Below are positions 21,101 to 36,100 of a DNA stretch of 64,000 nucleotides, in pieces. Position 1 is the stretch's first letter; each line of letters begins with the position of its first letter. Origin of the DNA: Paroedura picta. Lineage: Eukaryota; Chordata; Lepidosauria; Squamata; Gekkonidae. The stretch spans positions 24,352,501 through 24,416,500 of the forward strand of contig NC_135380.1 in NCBI RefSeq assembly GCF_049243985.1, written 5' to 3'. Under the pieces are notes generated by a model that ran no database searches, had not been told where the DNA came from, and saw only the letters and a list, made by a program, of their open reading frames with translations. The position numbers were made by a program, and so were the translations under genes.

Positions 21101-24100
21101 TGCTTCAGGCGGCCCTAGCATGTGCGTCTGTGTGCAACACCTGAGCCAGCCCAGGGAGCGGGAGAACTGCACGACTCACCTCCTTGGGGAAAGAACTGAG
21201 AATAGATGAGTTTGAAGGTATCCTCGTCCACCAAGCCACTCGGGCATTCCTGTCATGGCAAATCGCAAGACAGAGACACTGGTCACTTGGCATTCAACAT
21301 TCAGAAGAACAGTTAAAAAGAATAATTAAAAAAGACCCCAGCCCTGACATTTCCCATCCCCTTTCTCTGCTCCTCCAAAACTTGGCCCAAACCATCCTTT
21401 CAGCACCACATGCTCCGCCAAACCATTTCTGGCTACCACAGGACTGTCCTCCTGCTGGACACTGGGCTCGTGCACTCTCCATCAACTGGCCTCCGGTAGT
21501 CCTAGGGAAGGCAGGCATGAAGCTTTTTCCTAGTCCTCTTCAAAATGGTTTTATAAGAGAGGTGCAACAGATCACACCCAGAGAGCCACCTCCCTGCCCC
21601 CCTCCTGGGTCTACCAACTCAGCTTTTCCTTCCTGCTGCCATTGCCACACTCTTTGTTCATGGCCCTTCTCCTGTGCCTTTAACAGCAGCCTGTCACGCT
21701 GAAATTGTTCCTGGCAAGAAGATATACTTATTTATTTATAAAGTGATGGGAAGAGCTTCAATCGGCTAAATTTCTGTGTTAACAGGAGCAGGGCCAGTAA
21801 ACCCACTTCCAGCTCATGCACATGAGGCAGCCTAATACTTAATCAGTCCATCAAAGTCAGCACTGTCAACTCAGACTGGCAGCAGCTCTCCAGGGTCTCT
21901 GGCTGAGGTCTTTCACATCTACCATCAAATCCTTCAAGTGGAGATGCCGGGGATTGAACCTGGGACCTTCTGCACAACAAGCGGATGCTGTGCCCCTGAG
22001 CCATAGGCCCTGCTGGTTCTGTTGTGGGGGCAGGGTGGCTGCTGTCAAGATGTGTCAGCTCTTTGCTCTCGAGGGAACTAGCAGCTCTTCCTAGACCACC
22101 CAAGAACAGCTTCAGTGCAATCCAGAGCAGAGATACAATGGGCTTCTTGGAAAGTTGTGACTCTGATCAGAGGACCGATTGCTCTCTCCTCCCAAATGCA
22201 CTTCCTCACTAATATGGAAATCCCTTTGCAGGACTGTTTTTATCTACAACACTGCTTCAGCCTCCTAGTCTGGACCACAGGAACCCCCCCCCCCACAGGG
22301 GATCTTGGCACCTGTTCTCATCTTATGAAGCACCCCCATTTTGCAAAAGAAACTCCACAAGCCCTTTTAGAAGCGCAATGTATAAGGCCTTCATATTTGT
22401 GGCTTTTGGACAGCAAGGATGAAGCTTGTTGGGGAAGGGATATTTCCTAGTATTTTAAATTCAGGTGAATTCAGTGGTGGAGACATGCCACATCTTAGCA
22501 CCGCCCGCGGAGCGCCTGCCGATTGGTCCCTCCGACTGTCTGTCTGGAGGAAGGGTCCAATCCGGACCCTTCCTCATCCCGGACACATCCTGCCCCTAAA
22601 GCCCTTACTGTTTTATTTAGTCCGCGGCATAGTTATTCTTATAACAGGGGGTTATTCTTTGTGGGGGTTGTGTCAAAATCAAAACAGATGTGTGACTGTG
22701 ACTGGAATTTCTCATAAGGATAGATTCAAATGAGTAGCCATGTTGTTCTGAAGTAGCACAATAAAATCAGAGTCCAGTAGCACCTTTAAGACCAACAAAG
22801 ATTTATTCAAGGCGTGAGTTTTCGAGTGCAAGCACCCTTCGTCAGACTATGATCTTCTTATATTCCCTGTCATGTAAGAAGATCATAGTCTGACGAAGGG
22901 TGCTTGCACTCGAAAGCTCACACCTTGAATAAATCTTTGTTGGTCTTAAAGGTGCTACTGGACTCTGATTTTATTGTGGAATTTATCAGAATTTGTTCTC
23001 AGACTAATAGTTTCTATATAGATTCATGCTCTGTTCAACTATTTCAGATGAAGGCCATGGATGAGGCAGAGGGAAGGACTTAGCCCTTCCTATTTGCAAA
23101 GTTTCACCAGGCATAATCACCCTTTCCACCCTGAATTCCCCAACCCAGAGTTGCCAACCCTAGCTTAATCAGGGCCCTATTAGCCACTGCTGGTTTGGTA
23201 TAGTGTTAGGAGTGCAGACTTCTAATCTGGCATGCTGGGTATGATTCCACACTCCCCTACATGCGGCTAGCTGGGTGACCTTGGGCTCGCTACAGCGCTG
23301 ATAAAGCTGTTCTGACTGAGCAGTGATATCAGGGCTCTCTCAGCCTCACCCACCTCACAGGGTGTCTGTTGTGGGGAGAGGAAAGGGAAGGCGACTGTAA
23401 GCCTCTTTGAGACTCCTTCAGGTAGAGAAAAATGGCTTATAAGAACCATCTCTTCTTCTTCTATTTGGGAAAGTCCCTTCTTAATGCTATGTCTCCTGAT
23501 ATTAAGTCAGGCCGGAGTGGCAGGACTGTCTTTCCTGGCTAAGGAAAGCCAGTCTTTCCTAAGACTGTACTAAAGCTCCTGCTCATAAAAAGTGGCTTTG
23601 CTGAATCCCAGCTTAATGCATTCAGAGCTGGGGTGCCAAATATCCTCCATTCAGCAGTATTAAAGAAGTTGCAATGTGGAACAGTCGCTCTAAAAGCAAA
23701 GATGATTGATTCATCAATCAGTCCTGGGATGGTCCCTGATGGTCAGAGCAGAGTTGAAGTTGGAGCAAGAAATGGAATAAAATGAGCTGGGGAAACAATA
23801 CACTTCATGCCATTATCCCAGTGGTCTGTAAGCGCCAAGAACAGATTGCACGATAGAAATAATTAAAGCAATGTGAGCCTGAATGTTGGATGGCTGCCTA
23901 AAATTTTCCTAAAGCTCAGCCATCAGCTTTCCTGGTAGGGTTGCCAGCTCCTGGTTGGGAAATTCCTAGAGTTTTAAGTGTGGAGCCTCATCAGGGCAGG
24001 TCTTGGGCAGGGCCTCAAGGGGGTATGATGCCAAAAAGTCCTCCCTCCAAGGGCACCATTTTCTCCCAGGGAACTTCGTAGTTTGGAACTCAGTTGTAAT

Positions 24101-27100
24101 TCCAGTTCTCCAGCCTTCACCTGGTGGTTGAGAAACTGACCAACTGGCTACAGAGAATTCTGAAGAAGAAAGTCAGTACATAACGCCAAAATGGGGACCT
24201 GTTAAAAGACACATTTTCAGAGCCCTTTTACATGTAGCAATGATCCCGGTTTGCAAATGTCTTTGAACAATGTATCTATGCCACCAGTACTTGGTCCCCT
24301 GCAAAAAGGATTTTTGGCAAATCATTCTTTACATTCCACTATTATACATTGTGATTTCATTGTGGTTAGGGGACATGGGAAACGTAACTGATACGTCATA
24401 CATTATATTATGTACATTTCTTCCCTTTACCTGAGCTTGTCCTCTTTGCTTTGCCAGCTGCACTAAGTGTCAGTGGGCCAATAAAGAAGAACAGCCTTCT
24501 TTCTTTATTTTATTTATTATTGAATTTCTATACTGCCCTTCCCAAGGGCTTAGGGCAATTTACGTCATACAAAGTGCATTCAAAGAAAACATAATCACAT
24601 ACTTCAATTAAATTTAAAGTTAAAATTATTAAGATTATTTAAAATTGGGTTTCCCCTGAAAGTGACAGCAGCCCTCTCTAGGAATTGCTGAAAACTCTCT
24701 ATAGAGTTCCTGGTGATTCCTAGAGAGGCATGAGATCACTTCTGGTTTTGCTTTTTCCTGTTGACAAATTATGCATTAAGCCAGTTCTGTGGCTCCTGAG
24801 ATCTAGAGCCTTTGTCTTTCCAAAACATTTCAGGAAGATGCCAGGCAGCTGGCCTAAATGATAAGCATTCAGACTGGAGAGCAGAATTCCTTGAGGAACA
24901 GACTGGGGAGACCTTTTCCAAGTCATTCTAGGGTGCAGTGTTTGGTAACATCTGGACAAAGGGAAGATGGGATAAGAAATGAAATGTGGGACACCTCACC
25001 AATACAAATGGAGATCAGGAAATTAAACAAAGCAGAGTGGAGGAGTAAGAATGGAATTATGCTGAAAACGTAGGGTTATGAAAATTGGGGGGTTGATTCC
25101 TGAAAACCAGAGCAGTATCTATAATTTGTACCTGCTCCCCTCTGTCCAAATGTTATAATTGTGAGCCAACTGAAAGTACAAAAAAACCTGTACATTTCCT
25201 GCCTCCTCATGAGGAAACCTAAACCTGTGAAAAGGTGCCATGAGCTTCCCTATCTTGAAGGGAAATTTGCAGTGAAAGGGAGGAATCACAAGTCATCCCA
25301 CTCACGTTCTTGAAGCCTCTATAGAGGGACTGCAGTTCTTTCTTGGTGAATTTGGTCTGTGCCTGGAGCTGGTCTAGCCCTTCGGGCTGGTGCCGGATGG
25401 TCGAAAGTTCAAACTCACTGTCACTGCTGTCTGTGGAAAGAAAAGAAAAAAATCAGTGACAATTCAGGGTGACTTATAAGGGGATGAACAAGACTGCCTG
25501 TTTGTAAAACTGAGATACTTGTCCAGTGATTGGTCAAATATCGTAAATTGTCATTTCACTGCGGATTATCTGATGAAATTTAGCTGGTCCAAATATTCCA
25601 TGAAGGAAGGAATACCATTATGTAGGTCACAGATTTCAGGATCTTCTGAGGGCTAAATGACATATTACATGCAAACACACATAACCGAATTCTGATGGCC
25701 CTGTTAATTTTTCTTCAGTGAAAGCTGCCTTAGAAAAGTTTTCAGGTGAATAGCTGTGCTGGTCTGAAGCAGCAGGAAACAGTATGAGTTCAGTGGCACC
25801 TGTAAGACCAACAATGTTTTATTCAAAGTATATGCTCTTGTGTGCATGTTTGTACCTGAAGAAGTATGTGTGCACACAAAAGTGGACACCTTGGTCTTAA
25901 AGGTGCCACTAGGTTCCAAACTTTGTTTAGAAAAAGGATGAGCTAGAACAGAGATTCTGTGTGCACAGATGCCTTCCATCATCCAGGTCCCTGCTCCAGA
26001 TTGTAACTCTCAAGTCCCTTTTCCTCTACCCAATTCATAGGTGTGTTTATAGTTCTGTGCTCCAAACCGCTGACTCTCAAAGAGGCGTTCCCAGAAGGGG
26101 AAAAAAAGGAAGTTCAGTTATGTATACTTCAATGCAATGTATAGTAAAGGTAAAGGTATCCCCTGTGCAAGCACTGGGTCATGTCTGACCCTTGGGGTGA
26201 CGCCCTCCAGCGTTTTCATGGCAGACTCAATATGGGATAGTTTGCCAGTGCCTTCCCCAGTCATTACCATTTACCCCCCAGCAAGCTGGGTACTCATTTT
26301 ACCGTCCTCGGAAGGATGGAAGGCTGAGTCAACCATGAGCCGGCTGCTGGGATCGAACTCCCAACCTCATGGGCAGACAGCTTCAGACAGCATGTCGCTG
26401 CCTTACCACTCTGTACCACAAGAGGCTCTTAATGCAATGTATAGTAAAGACCAAAAAGCAAAGTCAGGCATGAGAATCGGAGTGTACAACCCCTCCCTCC
26501 ATTCTGGTAGGTAGGTGTCCCTGCTACACAACTGTCTCTGAAAAACAAGTATTGCCTTTTCTAGTTGCTATAAAATTACAGAAGTTATAGTATTTAGTTT
26601 AGTTGTATTTGAAACAACATTTGTTGCTTTGGGGGCATTCTGGCATTCCAGGAATTATATACCTCCTTGTATAGAATTATAATTTGTGTAGCCATGCTAG
26701 TGAAAAGTGAGCATTTATCACAATTATCACCAAACTAATACATCATAGTTTGGCAAGAGTTACTTCTTGCTCTCTTGCTGATTTCAGCAGGGCTTGTCCA
26801 AGAGACCTATCTGTATCAGATCAGGTGACCTCCTGCTCTCCTGCCCCTAATGACAAGCCCAGTCTTTAGGCCAGCACCTCACCTGGCTTCAGGATAAGGC
26901 CTCCCCGCCCCAATGCCTTCACACTCTGTTCCTGTGCCAGGGCCAAGGGTTAATTTGTGAGATGCTCCTGAGCAGGTACAGAGTGCCTTTTCTCCATGGT
27001 TGAATCATTGTGCAGAGGCTCCATACATCAGGGCACAGGGAAGGATGTGAAACTCACCCCTCCTTTGATACAAACATGCCTCACTTTCTTCTCACTGGTA

Positions 27101-30100
27101 TTCCCCAAGGCTTGCTTCTCCATAAGCAAACAAGAACAGAGATGCTCCAGGGAAGCCTTTTTTAGGGATACGACTTATGCTAAAGAAAGGAACGTCTCAC
27201 TCCTAAACACCAGATGCCAGAGCATTGGCTGACACTGGCAGAGCACCAGAGAAGCTAGTCAGTGTCCTATGCTCTCTCGGGAGATAAAAGAAATGCTCCC
27301 AAAGAGCCAAGGAACTGAGGGCATCCCAGCAGCAATGGAGGCCATAGCAACACTACCAGCACCTACCAAGCACAGGCCAAAATGCCAGCCATAGGTGGAA
27401 GCAGCCCATCAGTGCATAATAACGCCAGCATCTCTCTCTGATGCCACCCTGACCCCACCACAGGTAACACAGGGCCCTCGACAGTAGAAAGGACATCTTC
27501 AGCAAGGCAAGAAGGTTTGGGCGATTGACTAAGCCCTGCTCCCCAGTATATCATCAACGCCACTCATTCCTGGCACTTATGTTGTGGTGCCACACTGGTG
27601 CCAGGGAGTATATACTAGCACTACATTGGCAGGGCACCATGATGGCAGTCCTCTAAATATGCCAGTGTACCTCTGAACCATGCTGGCCTAGCTCCAACTT
27701 AGACTGGTGTGAGGCTTAGACGCTCTCCTAAGCAGCTTCCATTTTGGCCCCAGGACAGCGTTGGAGCCATTCTGACGCATGGAGACAGACACTGTTTAAA
27801 ATGCCCTTGTACAAAAGGGGACGCTTTAGCAGAACAGCCCCCTCCAACTCACATTCCCTAACTCCCTGGTCCCCAGTAAGATAAGGACAATTAACCACGT
27901 CGTCCTTGCTAAAATTAAGCACTGAGGCGAGATCGTTTTCATTATTTTAACAAAAGAGAGAAATGCTTGATGAACTTCTTAAAGTCACTGGAGCACTGGG
28001 GTGGCTTCTGCTGGAAAGGACGTTCCAGAGTCCACACAGGCAGACTGCGAAGTCCCTTCTGGAAGAGCTGAATAAACAAGGCGGAACTCTTTTAAGCAAG
28101 CATTAACTCTGCAGGAGCAGATGGGCTACAGACCTATAAAGTATGCTAATTTACACTCCAGTATTCTCAGATGACTAGCGGGTATTTTATGTACGTGGGC
28201 CGTGATCCAAGGTCCTTCTGAGCATGTGCTGACGCACCCAGCACAAACATCCTTTGAATAGTTTCACCGTGTTAGTCCACAGTGGAACAGTTAGATTCGA
28301 GTCCGTTATCACCTCTAAAGACCAATAAGATTTTCAGAGTATAAGCCAGGGGTAGTCAAACTGCGGCCCTCCAGATGTCCATGGACTACAATTCCCAGAA
28401 GCCCCTGCCAGCGAATGCTGGCAGGGGCTTCTGGGAATTGTAGTCCATGGACATCTGGAGGGCCGCAGTTTGACTACCCCTGGTATAAGCATTCAGGAGT
28501 CAAAGCTGACTTTGCCAAATACCAAGGTCCAGTTGCACCTTACAGACCAACAGGTTTTGGGGGTGGGTATAAGGCTTTGGAGAGCTATAACTCTCTTCAT
28601 CCAGTACCACTGAAATTCAAATCTACCTTCTCCCTTGAATAGGTTGTTTGTGTGAATGAATTTGACAGGGCCTTCCTGTTGTTCGCCACATCAAAATGGG
28701 GCAAAATGTGTGGGGCTTAAAACATCTGCATATGCTATCTTGATAAGCCTTCCGCTGTGTAATTGAAAGTGGGCTGCGATGAGAGAGCTTCCCTGAAGAA
28801 GGACAGCTCATCTTTTTAGTATTCTCGTTACTGAGTAATGATGTGTTTCTCTTCTGCCCAGACTATCAGTTTTACTCTGTTTTCAGTTTGCTTTCTCATA
28901 CCGCCCTTGTGTGCTGGGAACAGAAAAGCATTTCATGGATGCATTTTAATGACACGGACAACACAACGGTTGAGGTCACGCAATAACCACAGAGATCAAC
29001 TCACATTATTTTAATATTTCACCTCTATGCACTGCTGTCCGAAGCAGAATTGCACCCTTCTAAGTTCACTGACTGAAACGGACTAGAAGGGTGTAACTTT
29101 AAAAATTGTTGCTTAAAGTATATTTGCTTTTTTCCTTTGATGTTTCCAGAAGGCTGACCTCCCCCACCCCCAGCTTCAACTCCATAAAGGTAAAGGTATC
29201 CCCTGTGCAAGCACCGGGACATGTCTGACCCTTGAGGTGACGCCCTCTAGCGTTTTCATGGCAGACTCAATACGGGGTGGTTTGCCAGTGCCTTCCCCAG
29301 TCATTACCGTTTACCCCCCAGCAAGCTGGGTACTCATTTTACCGACCTCGGAAGGATGGAAGGCTGAGTCAACCTTGAGCTGGCTGCTGGGATTGAACTC
29401 CCAGCCTCATGGGCAGAGCTTTCAGACTGCATGTCTGCTGCCTTATCACTCTGCACCACTTCAACTCCATACCTGTTTTTAAAAGTGAAGGTAGGACTGA
29501 TTCAGGTTAGTTTTGGGGTCAAACCATTTTGCAGAGAACTTTAGTAAACTCCCTCCATAATAAATCTTCTACTTAATATGGACAAAGCCTCCCAGATATG
29601 AACAGTCCATGAAGACTATGAATGAATATCAGTCTTAGGTTTGGAAGGCCTGGATTCATATACCCTCCATCCAAACACTTATGGAAATATTAACATAAAT
29701 GTAATATTAATACAATTCATTTCATGTGGCCAAAGGCTACTGCAATCCTAACTTAATTCAAAGTACATTAAATGCAAGGGTTAATGACAGAACAACATTA
29801 AAAACAGATTAATTTTAAAGTTGTAGCAAATTCTAAACCATAAAAGCCACAAGAGGTGGTAGTATGTAAATACTTCCTCTTCTCCTTTATTTGAAGGTAT
29901 GATTCTTCTAATATAATTTGGCAGTATCGATATATCTTGTCATGCTGACAAAGTAACTTTCATGCTGCGGGGGTCCAGGAAAAATACTAAGAGAAAAATA
30001 CTGGAAATGTTGATGAAGCAAGAGAAAACATTTCTCAATGCTTTTAATGTAAGAAGTAAGTGCTGCCAGGGGACAAAATTCTCTGTACAGTAATTTCCTA

Positions 30101-33100
30101 AGCACATCTCTTAAAATGTTGGTTAGTTTTTTTTTTTAATCTTGTGCCTGAAACATTTATGTCAGGCCGATTTCCTGTAGTATTTCTGAGCTAGAATCTA
30201 TTCCAGCCTTTCCTAACTTTTTTACCATTGAGAAATCCCTGAAACATTCTTCAGGCTTTGAGAACCCCCAAAAGTGGTACGACCGTGCAGAATATGGTTG
30301 GGAAGCATACGTGTAGACACACCCAGCTAAGGTCCCTCCCCTTCCCAGCCCTTCCAAGCCCATTTTTGGCCATTGTGGGAAGGAGTGGGCAGGTGGACAT
30401 AATCATATATGGTTATATTATCTATTAAATGTTTAGCATATTTAAACAATATATTAAAATTAATTAACTCCCACCCATTCAGGAAATCCTTCCAGGGCTG
30501 TCAAGAACCCCAGGGCTGTCAAGAAGCCTCAGAGTTTCACGAAATTCTGTTTGAGAAAGCCTGATTGACTGTGAATTATTGTCTCACTGTGAATTATTGT
30601 CTCACTAATTTGAGTAGAGTCTGAACTGAAAATAATTTTTAAAAACCTTTTATACAGATGTATAGCTATAGAGCTATAGTTATGTATCCAACTCAGAGCT
30701 ATAGTAACTCAGAGCTGTAGTTATGTATCCAAGCACCATCACCTGGAATCAGATCTTGTGAAAATGCAAGTCTGTGTTTTGAGAGAAGAGAACCCTTCAG
30801 AAGATATAGTCCAAAGGTACAGAGTCATTATTGAGCCTCTGGATAACCATACCATTATCTGCTCAGTTTTCAAGGACCTTCTGCCTGGGTTCCAACCAGC
30901 CAAAAATTTCATATCTTCTCTTGAAAACTGAGGAATTTTGCACATGTATGTACTGACTTGGAGCATCTTCTAACAAAGAGGAGACACTGGATCATTCTGG
31001 GGAAGTTGCAGCTAGATCTTTTTGCGCGGGGTACCTACAGCTCTCCAGTCTTTTAAAAACTACTAAGCATATATCCACAGTAAATGCCTGATCATGGTCA
31101 ACCCTTTGCCCAGGGAGAAAAAGATTCTTCTGCAGAAATAAAACATGGTCAGTAAGTTCAGGATCACCAAATGCTGACAGGGGCTCATGGGAATTGTAGT
31201 CCATGAACATCTGGAGGACTACAGGTTGACTACCCATGCTCTAGAGAAAGATCAGATGGATACACTGTGATGGATCTGTTGATCTTATAAAATGTGTATT
31301 CATCCAGCAGTTTTTTGCTTGCTTACAAGGGTGTGGATACCAAATCTCAAATAGTTAAATTAAATGTAAATAAAAACTCTGCTGATTAATTACCAGGAAG
31401 GGATGCCAAAACCAAGAGCTAACATTAAGTTAACTTCCAGTGTTGCAAATAAGGTCTCCTATGCCTTGCCTTGGTGTCTTCCCTTGGTGCTAAGATGAGC
31501 AGGTACTCTGCATTTAAGACCAGAAAGACAAGAAGCTAGGCAGATATCACAAATCAGGACCTCCCCCCCCCTCCCCGCAGCCAGGTTTTAGCATCTTCAA
31601 AACATGAAACAAGTACCTTCCTGAGCTCCCTGATCACAAAGGGCCCCGCTGCTTAATCAATAAAATGCATCAATTATTTGACTGAGTTGGCAGTGCAGCC
31701 CTCCCAGAACTGCACTGTTCTAAGTACACTGAATTAAGTGAAGGGTGTAACTAGACTTAAGATGGCCATGAAAATCACTTAAATCCTGCAGCCTGAATGG
31801 TAATATGCAGACAGGCAGAGTTCAAAGCATTTTGAATGTTAGCTCAGTAATCCTTATGACCCTATAATCTATGTTAATGTTATCATTTTAAACAGCTATT
31901 TTGGGGACCTAAAGTGGCTTGCATTGTTCTCCCCACCTCCATATTATCCTCACAGCAACCCAGTGACATAAGTTAGGCCAAGAGGATGCAACTGGCCCAC
32001 AGCCACCCAGAGAGCTTGCATAGCAGGGTGGGGGTTCAAACCTGGGTCCCCCAGAGCCTAGTTCAACCATGCTGGCCTGTCTATCAGCAGCCTTCACCTT
32101 TTCTATGAACTTCTGGGAAACCGGGAGCAGAGCCTTCAGGGTGGGCTGGGGGCCCCAGCTGAGCTTGCCTTCTGAGGTAATGATTCTTGACAAACACTAC
32201 AAGTTGAGGTGATCGCTTCTGTTATTAAAAGGGATGAGACACATTCACGGTCTATCAATGATATGATACAGGGAAGCCAAACAGAACCTCCATATACAGG
32301 GGCAGTAGACCACAGAATACCAGATGATAACAAACATGAAGGGATGGCCATTAACCATTTCAGGATATATAAAAATCCAGTTGACATCAGGTCTGTGCAA
32401 CACAGCTTCCTTCTGTGGAGCTGTCCCTGGTGCTGCAGATCTTGCAGCTGTTTGTGGAATTTGCCACAAACTGATATCTGCTACCTGCAGCTGCTAACTA
32501 TTATTTGCTGCCTCAATTGACCTGGCCAGCCTAAAATTTGACAAAGGGATTCCAAGACAAGTGCCCTATAGCAGCAGAGGCCCTAATTTCCTTGAGTCCC
32601 CTGGCTGGGTGGCGTAGAAATATCCCAAATAAATAAAGCTCATTTAGTAATGCAGAATGCAACCTTTACATAAGTTATGAGTCCAGTAATGTTACTAGCC
32701 TACCAAAATTCTTCTATACTTTTCTGTTATACTTTGTGTTGAATATTTGCTATGACAACTTCTATAGATGTCCAATTGGAAATAGTGGAACATATCCCAG
32801 AGAAGCAACTAAGAACCTAACTAAGAAAGAAGATACAGGAGTTGAGACTCCAAAATTAGGGAACAAGTGTGAGTCATGAACAATTATGTGCAAGGGAGAA
32901 CAACCAGAATACCTTGGGGGCAGGGGGCATAGCTCAGAGGTAGATCATCTCAGTAGCACACAGAAGGTCCCAGGCAAAATACCCAGCATCTCCAGTTGAA
33001 ATGATCAGGAAGTAGGTGACATGAAAAACCTGTATTTGAGACCCTGGGGAGCTCCAACCAGTCTGACCATAATAGACCACCAGTAGTCTGATTTTTGATA

Positions 33101-36100
33101 TAAAGCAATTTCATGGGTTGATGTATGTTACCCTCTACTCTGACAGGAAGTATCATTCAATTGGGTTGCAGACCACCCTGGACCCATGCATAGACCACTG
33201 GACTCCATTATCCTGTGAAAGCTTTCAAGTCATGCTGCTTTAGGTGGCTTGCCTTAGAAGGATAAGGTGAATGAGATAAGAAAATAAGAGGATAGTCCAC
33301 GGTCTATGATGGAACAAACCTGAGAGCTTTCCAAAGATCTCTAGGACCAATGAAGGACACACTCAGAATTGTTCTTCTGCAGTCATTATTTGTATCCACG
33401 GAGGGGAATCTACCTTGACTCAAGGTCCTAAGGAAAGACTTTTGTGGATGATTAAGCCTTTCTTACCCATTACTTCTGCTACGTCTGCAAGATCAACCCA
33501 GCCGTGAGAGAGCGAGCAAGGGCCTCCTAATGCATCTCATGCACTGTGAACAAAATTGCTTACTGAAGTTCTAACTTTTATTACCACTGACGGTGCCAGA
33601 GAAAGAGTGACAACCTTGACTTTACAGCAGAAGGGGGAAAGCTCCGGCTCCTGACTTTCCCAGATGCTTAACAAAACTGGGGTCTCGTTCACTTGGAGGC
33701 CAGGGCCAAAACACCAGGTTTTAGTCCCCACTTCCCAGCCATAAAATGGGAGTAAATGGTCTAACAAAGAAGATTATATTGTTGAAACTGGTGTAGGTCT
33801 AGTAGCTAAGAGACTGTCAGTACAATCCTAAGAGAAAACAATGGGTTTAGGAAGGTGTAACATTGCTTAGGAGTTGCTGTTGGTTTGAACCTGTCTCAGC
33901 AGACTAGATGGTGAAAGACAAATTGACAATAAGACCAACCTGTGAGGAATCATCTGCGATCTGCTGCCTTCCAGAACCTCTGGACATGCAGTTCTTTTTG
34001 AGGAGGAGGAGGAGGCCACAATATTTTTTACTTAGTTGATCATTAAATACTATTTGTCCCATCTTACAGTGCAGAAGGGCCCTCAAAGTGCTTAAAGACA
34101 ATATACCCTGCACAGTAAAAGATCAATAAGCACAATATAACAATCAGCAGCCATCCAAAAACTCAATTAAGTCAAACCGATCCATCAACAGCTCTTTTTC
34201 AGCATCTACATCTGTTTAAATGGCTCAGAGAGCACAAGTCCTGCTGGCTTCTTGGAAGAACAGATTCCACACACACACACACACAGGCTCTTGAGAAGAC
34301 CATGTTCCTTGCAGCCAGCAGCCTAGTGCAGAACACGGGAGACCTGAAAGCACATGGCAGTAGACTGAGGTCACAGGCTCCTGATAGATGGCCCCAACCA
34401 GCGTTTTTCACTAGCTGCAGCTTTCAAACATTCTTCAAGGTGAGCCCCAGGTAGAATGTGAGGACACGAGAAGCCATACTGGATCAGGCCAACAGCCCAT
34501 CTAGTCCAACACTCTGTGTCACACAGTAACAAAAACCCAGGTTTGATTCTCCACTCCTCCACATGCAGCCTGCTGGGTGTCCTTGGGCCAGTCACAGTCC
34601 TCTTAGAGCTCTCTCGGCCTCACCTATCTCACAGGGAGTCTGTTCTGGGGAGAGGAAGGGACTCCCTTGGGTACTAAAAAACAGGGTACCAAAAAACCCA
34701 GTTCTTTTTCTTCCTTCAAATGCAAGTCCCTGCCTTTTCCATCTTCTGCTGGACCATATGGGGGCGGGGATAGAGGAAGGGCTCCAGCCTTCACATGAGC
34801 CATTTGCCTGATGCAAAGGTGCCTGTGGGGAGGGGTATTAGTCCCATTGTGGGACTGCACGTGCACTGATGGTAGAAGCACCCCCAGACTGTTTCAGCTC
34901 CAGAAAACAGAATCAGGGAGAAAACTCAAAATGTTCCCCCAGGTACCATGGTTCTGATCTGAATCAGGGCCCACACACTTTGAGAAGTCCCCCCCCCCCC
35001 GCTCTTGACAAATGTCAAAATCAGGTAGCATGTCACAGATCAGCCAGGGATCAGCAACTGTGAGGACTCCTCCTCCTCCTCTGAGGGACCCCATACAGCC
35101 AGCCCAGAAATAGCAGAAGATGACCAGCAGGGAAAGGAGATGCAGGCATGCATCTGGACTTGCAGCCAAGAATCAAAATCACCTCCAGCCTCCAGCTCCA
35201 ATGCAGCAGGCAAAAGTCAATTGACTGCCCCCAGCCCTCCAGGATCATCTGCACCAGGGGTAGTCAAACTGTGGCCCTCCAGATGTCCATGGACTACAAT
35301 TCCCATGAGGCCCTGCCAGTGAATGCTGGCAGGGGCTCATGGGAATTGTAGTCCATGGACATCTGGAGGGCCACAGTTTGACTACCCCTGATCTGCACCT
35401 TGGGAAGGTTGAGGACAGATGTACAAGCTAAGCAGTAAAGTGTATGTCTCCTGGCTTGATGCCAGCTGCCTGTTGATAGTGAAGATGAGTCTCTGCAGGA
35501 CTGTTCCTGAGAAGCTGGGTGTGCGGCTATAAAGTCTCCCAAGGGACACTTATGGGTATGGCTGCAGCCTGTACCTCTGATGCTGAACTGCCAACACTGC
35601 TTTGATTGATTTTTGGGAAGCTGACTTCAAACTGAACAACCCTGGAATTCTGAAACCTCTTCTCTCCTTGTTAACTTTGGAAAGCAGAGAGAAACTCTGT
35701 AACCTGACATGAGAAGCCGACAAGCCAGTACATGGCAGGAACCCAGGACTTACACATGACAAATTGCAATGTATAGCTTGGCCCCCAGGCTCGGAGAGGA
35801 TTCTCAGCCTTGCTCATCTTCTTCCTCCACCCATAATTCCACTTTTAAAATTCGACACTCTGTACCAAGAAATGCCAAACTGAGTTATGCAAGTTATTTT
35901 ATCTATTTGTGCATTTAAGCACCTCATCTCCTTAGACTCAAGGCTGATCACAAAACAACAGCCAGGGCCAAAAACATCTGAATCACTGTTAACACTCCAG
36001 TGACAAGGCCAAAAGAATACGCCACTGAAAGGCACAGCCGGATCTGTTGGAATGTCCGCCTTTCAGCAAATACTCTCTGAGATGAAACTTTATTCCGGGC

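Noticed and set aside
21940-22012. Possible tRNA-Ala gene
   Set aside because: The A and B boxes are SINE-derived and the sequence continues into a typical SINE body; no clean cloverleaf acceptor stem can be formed.
22757-22978. Palindromic arms as a CRISPR-like repeat
   Set aside because: A single inverted pair in a vertebrate intron, with no spaced direct repeats.
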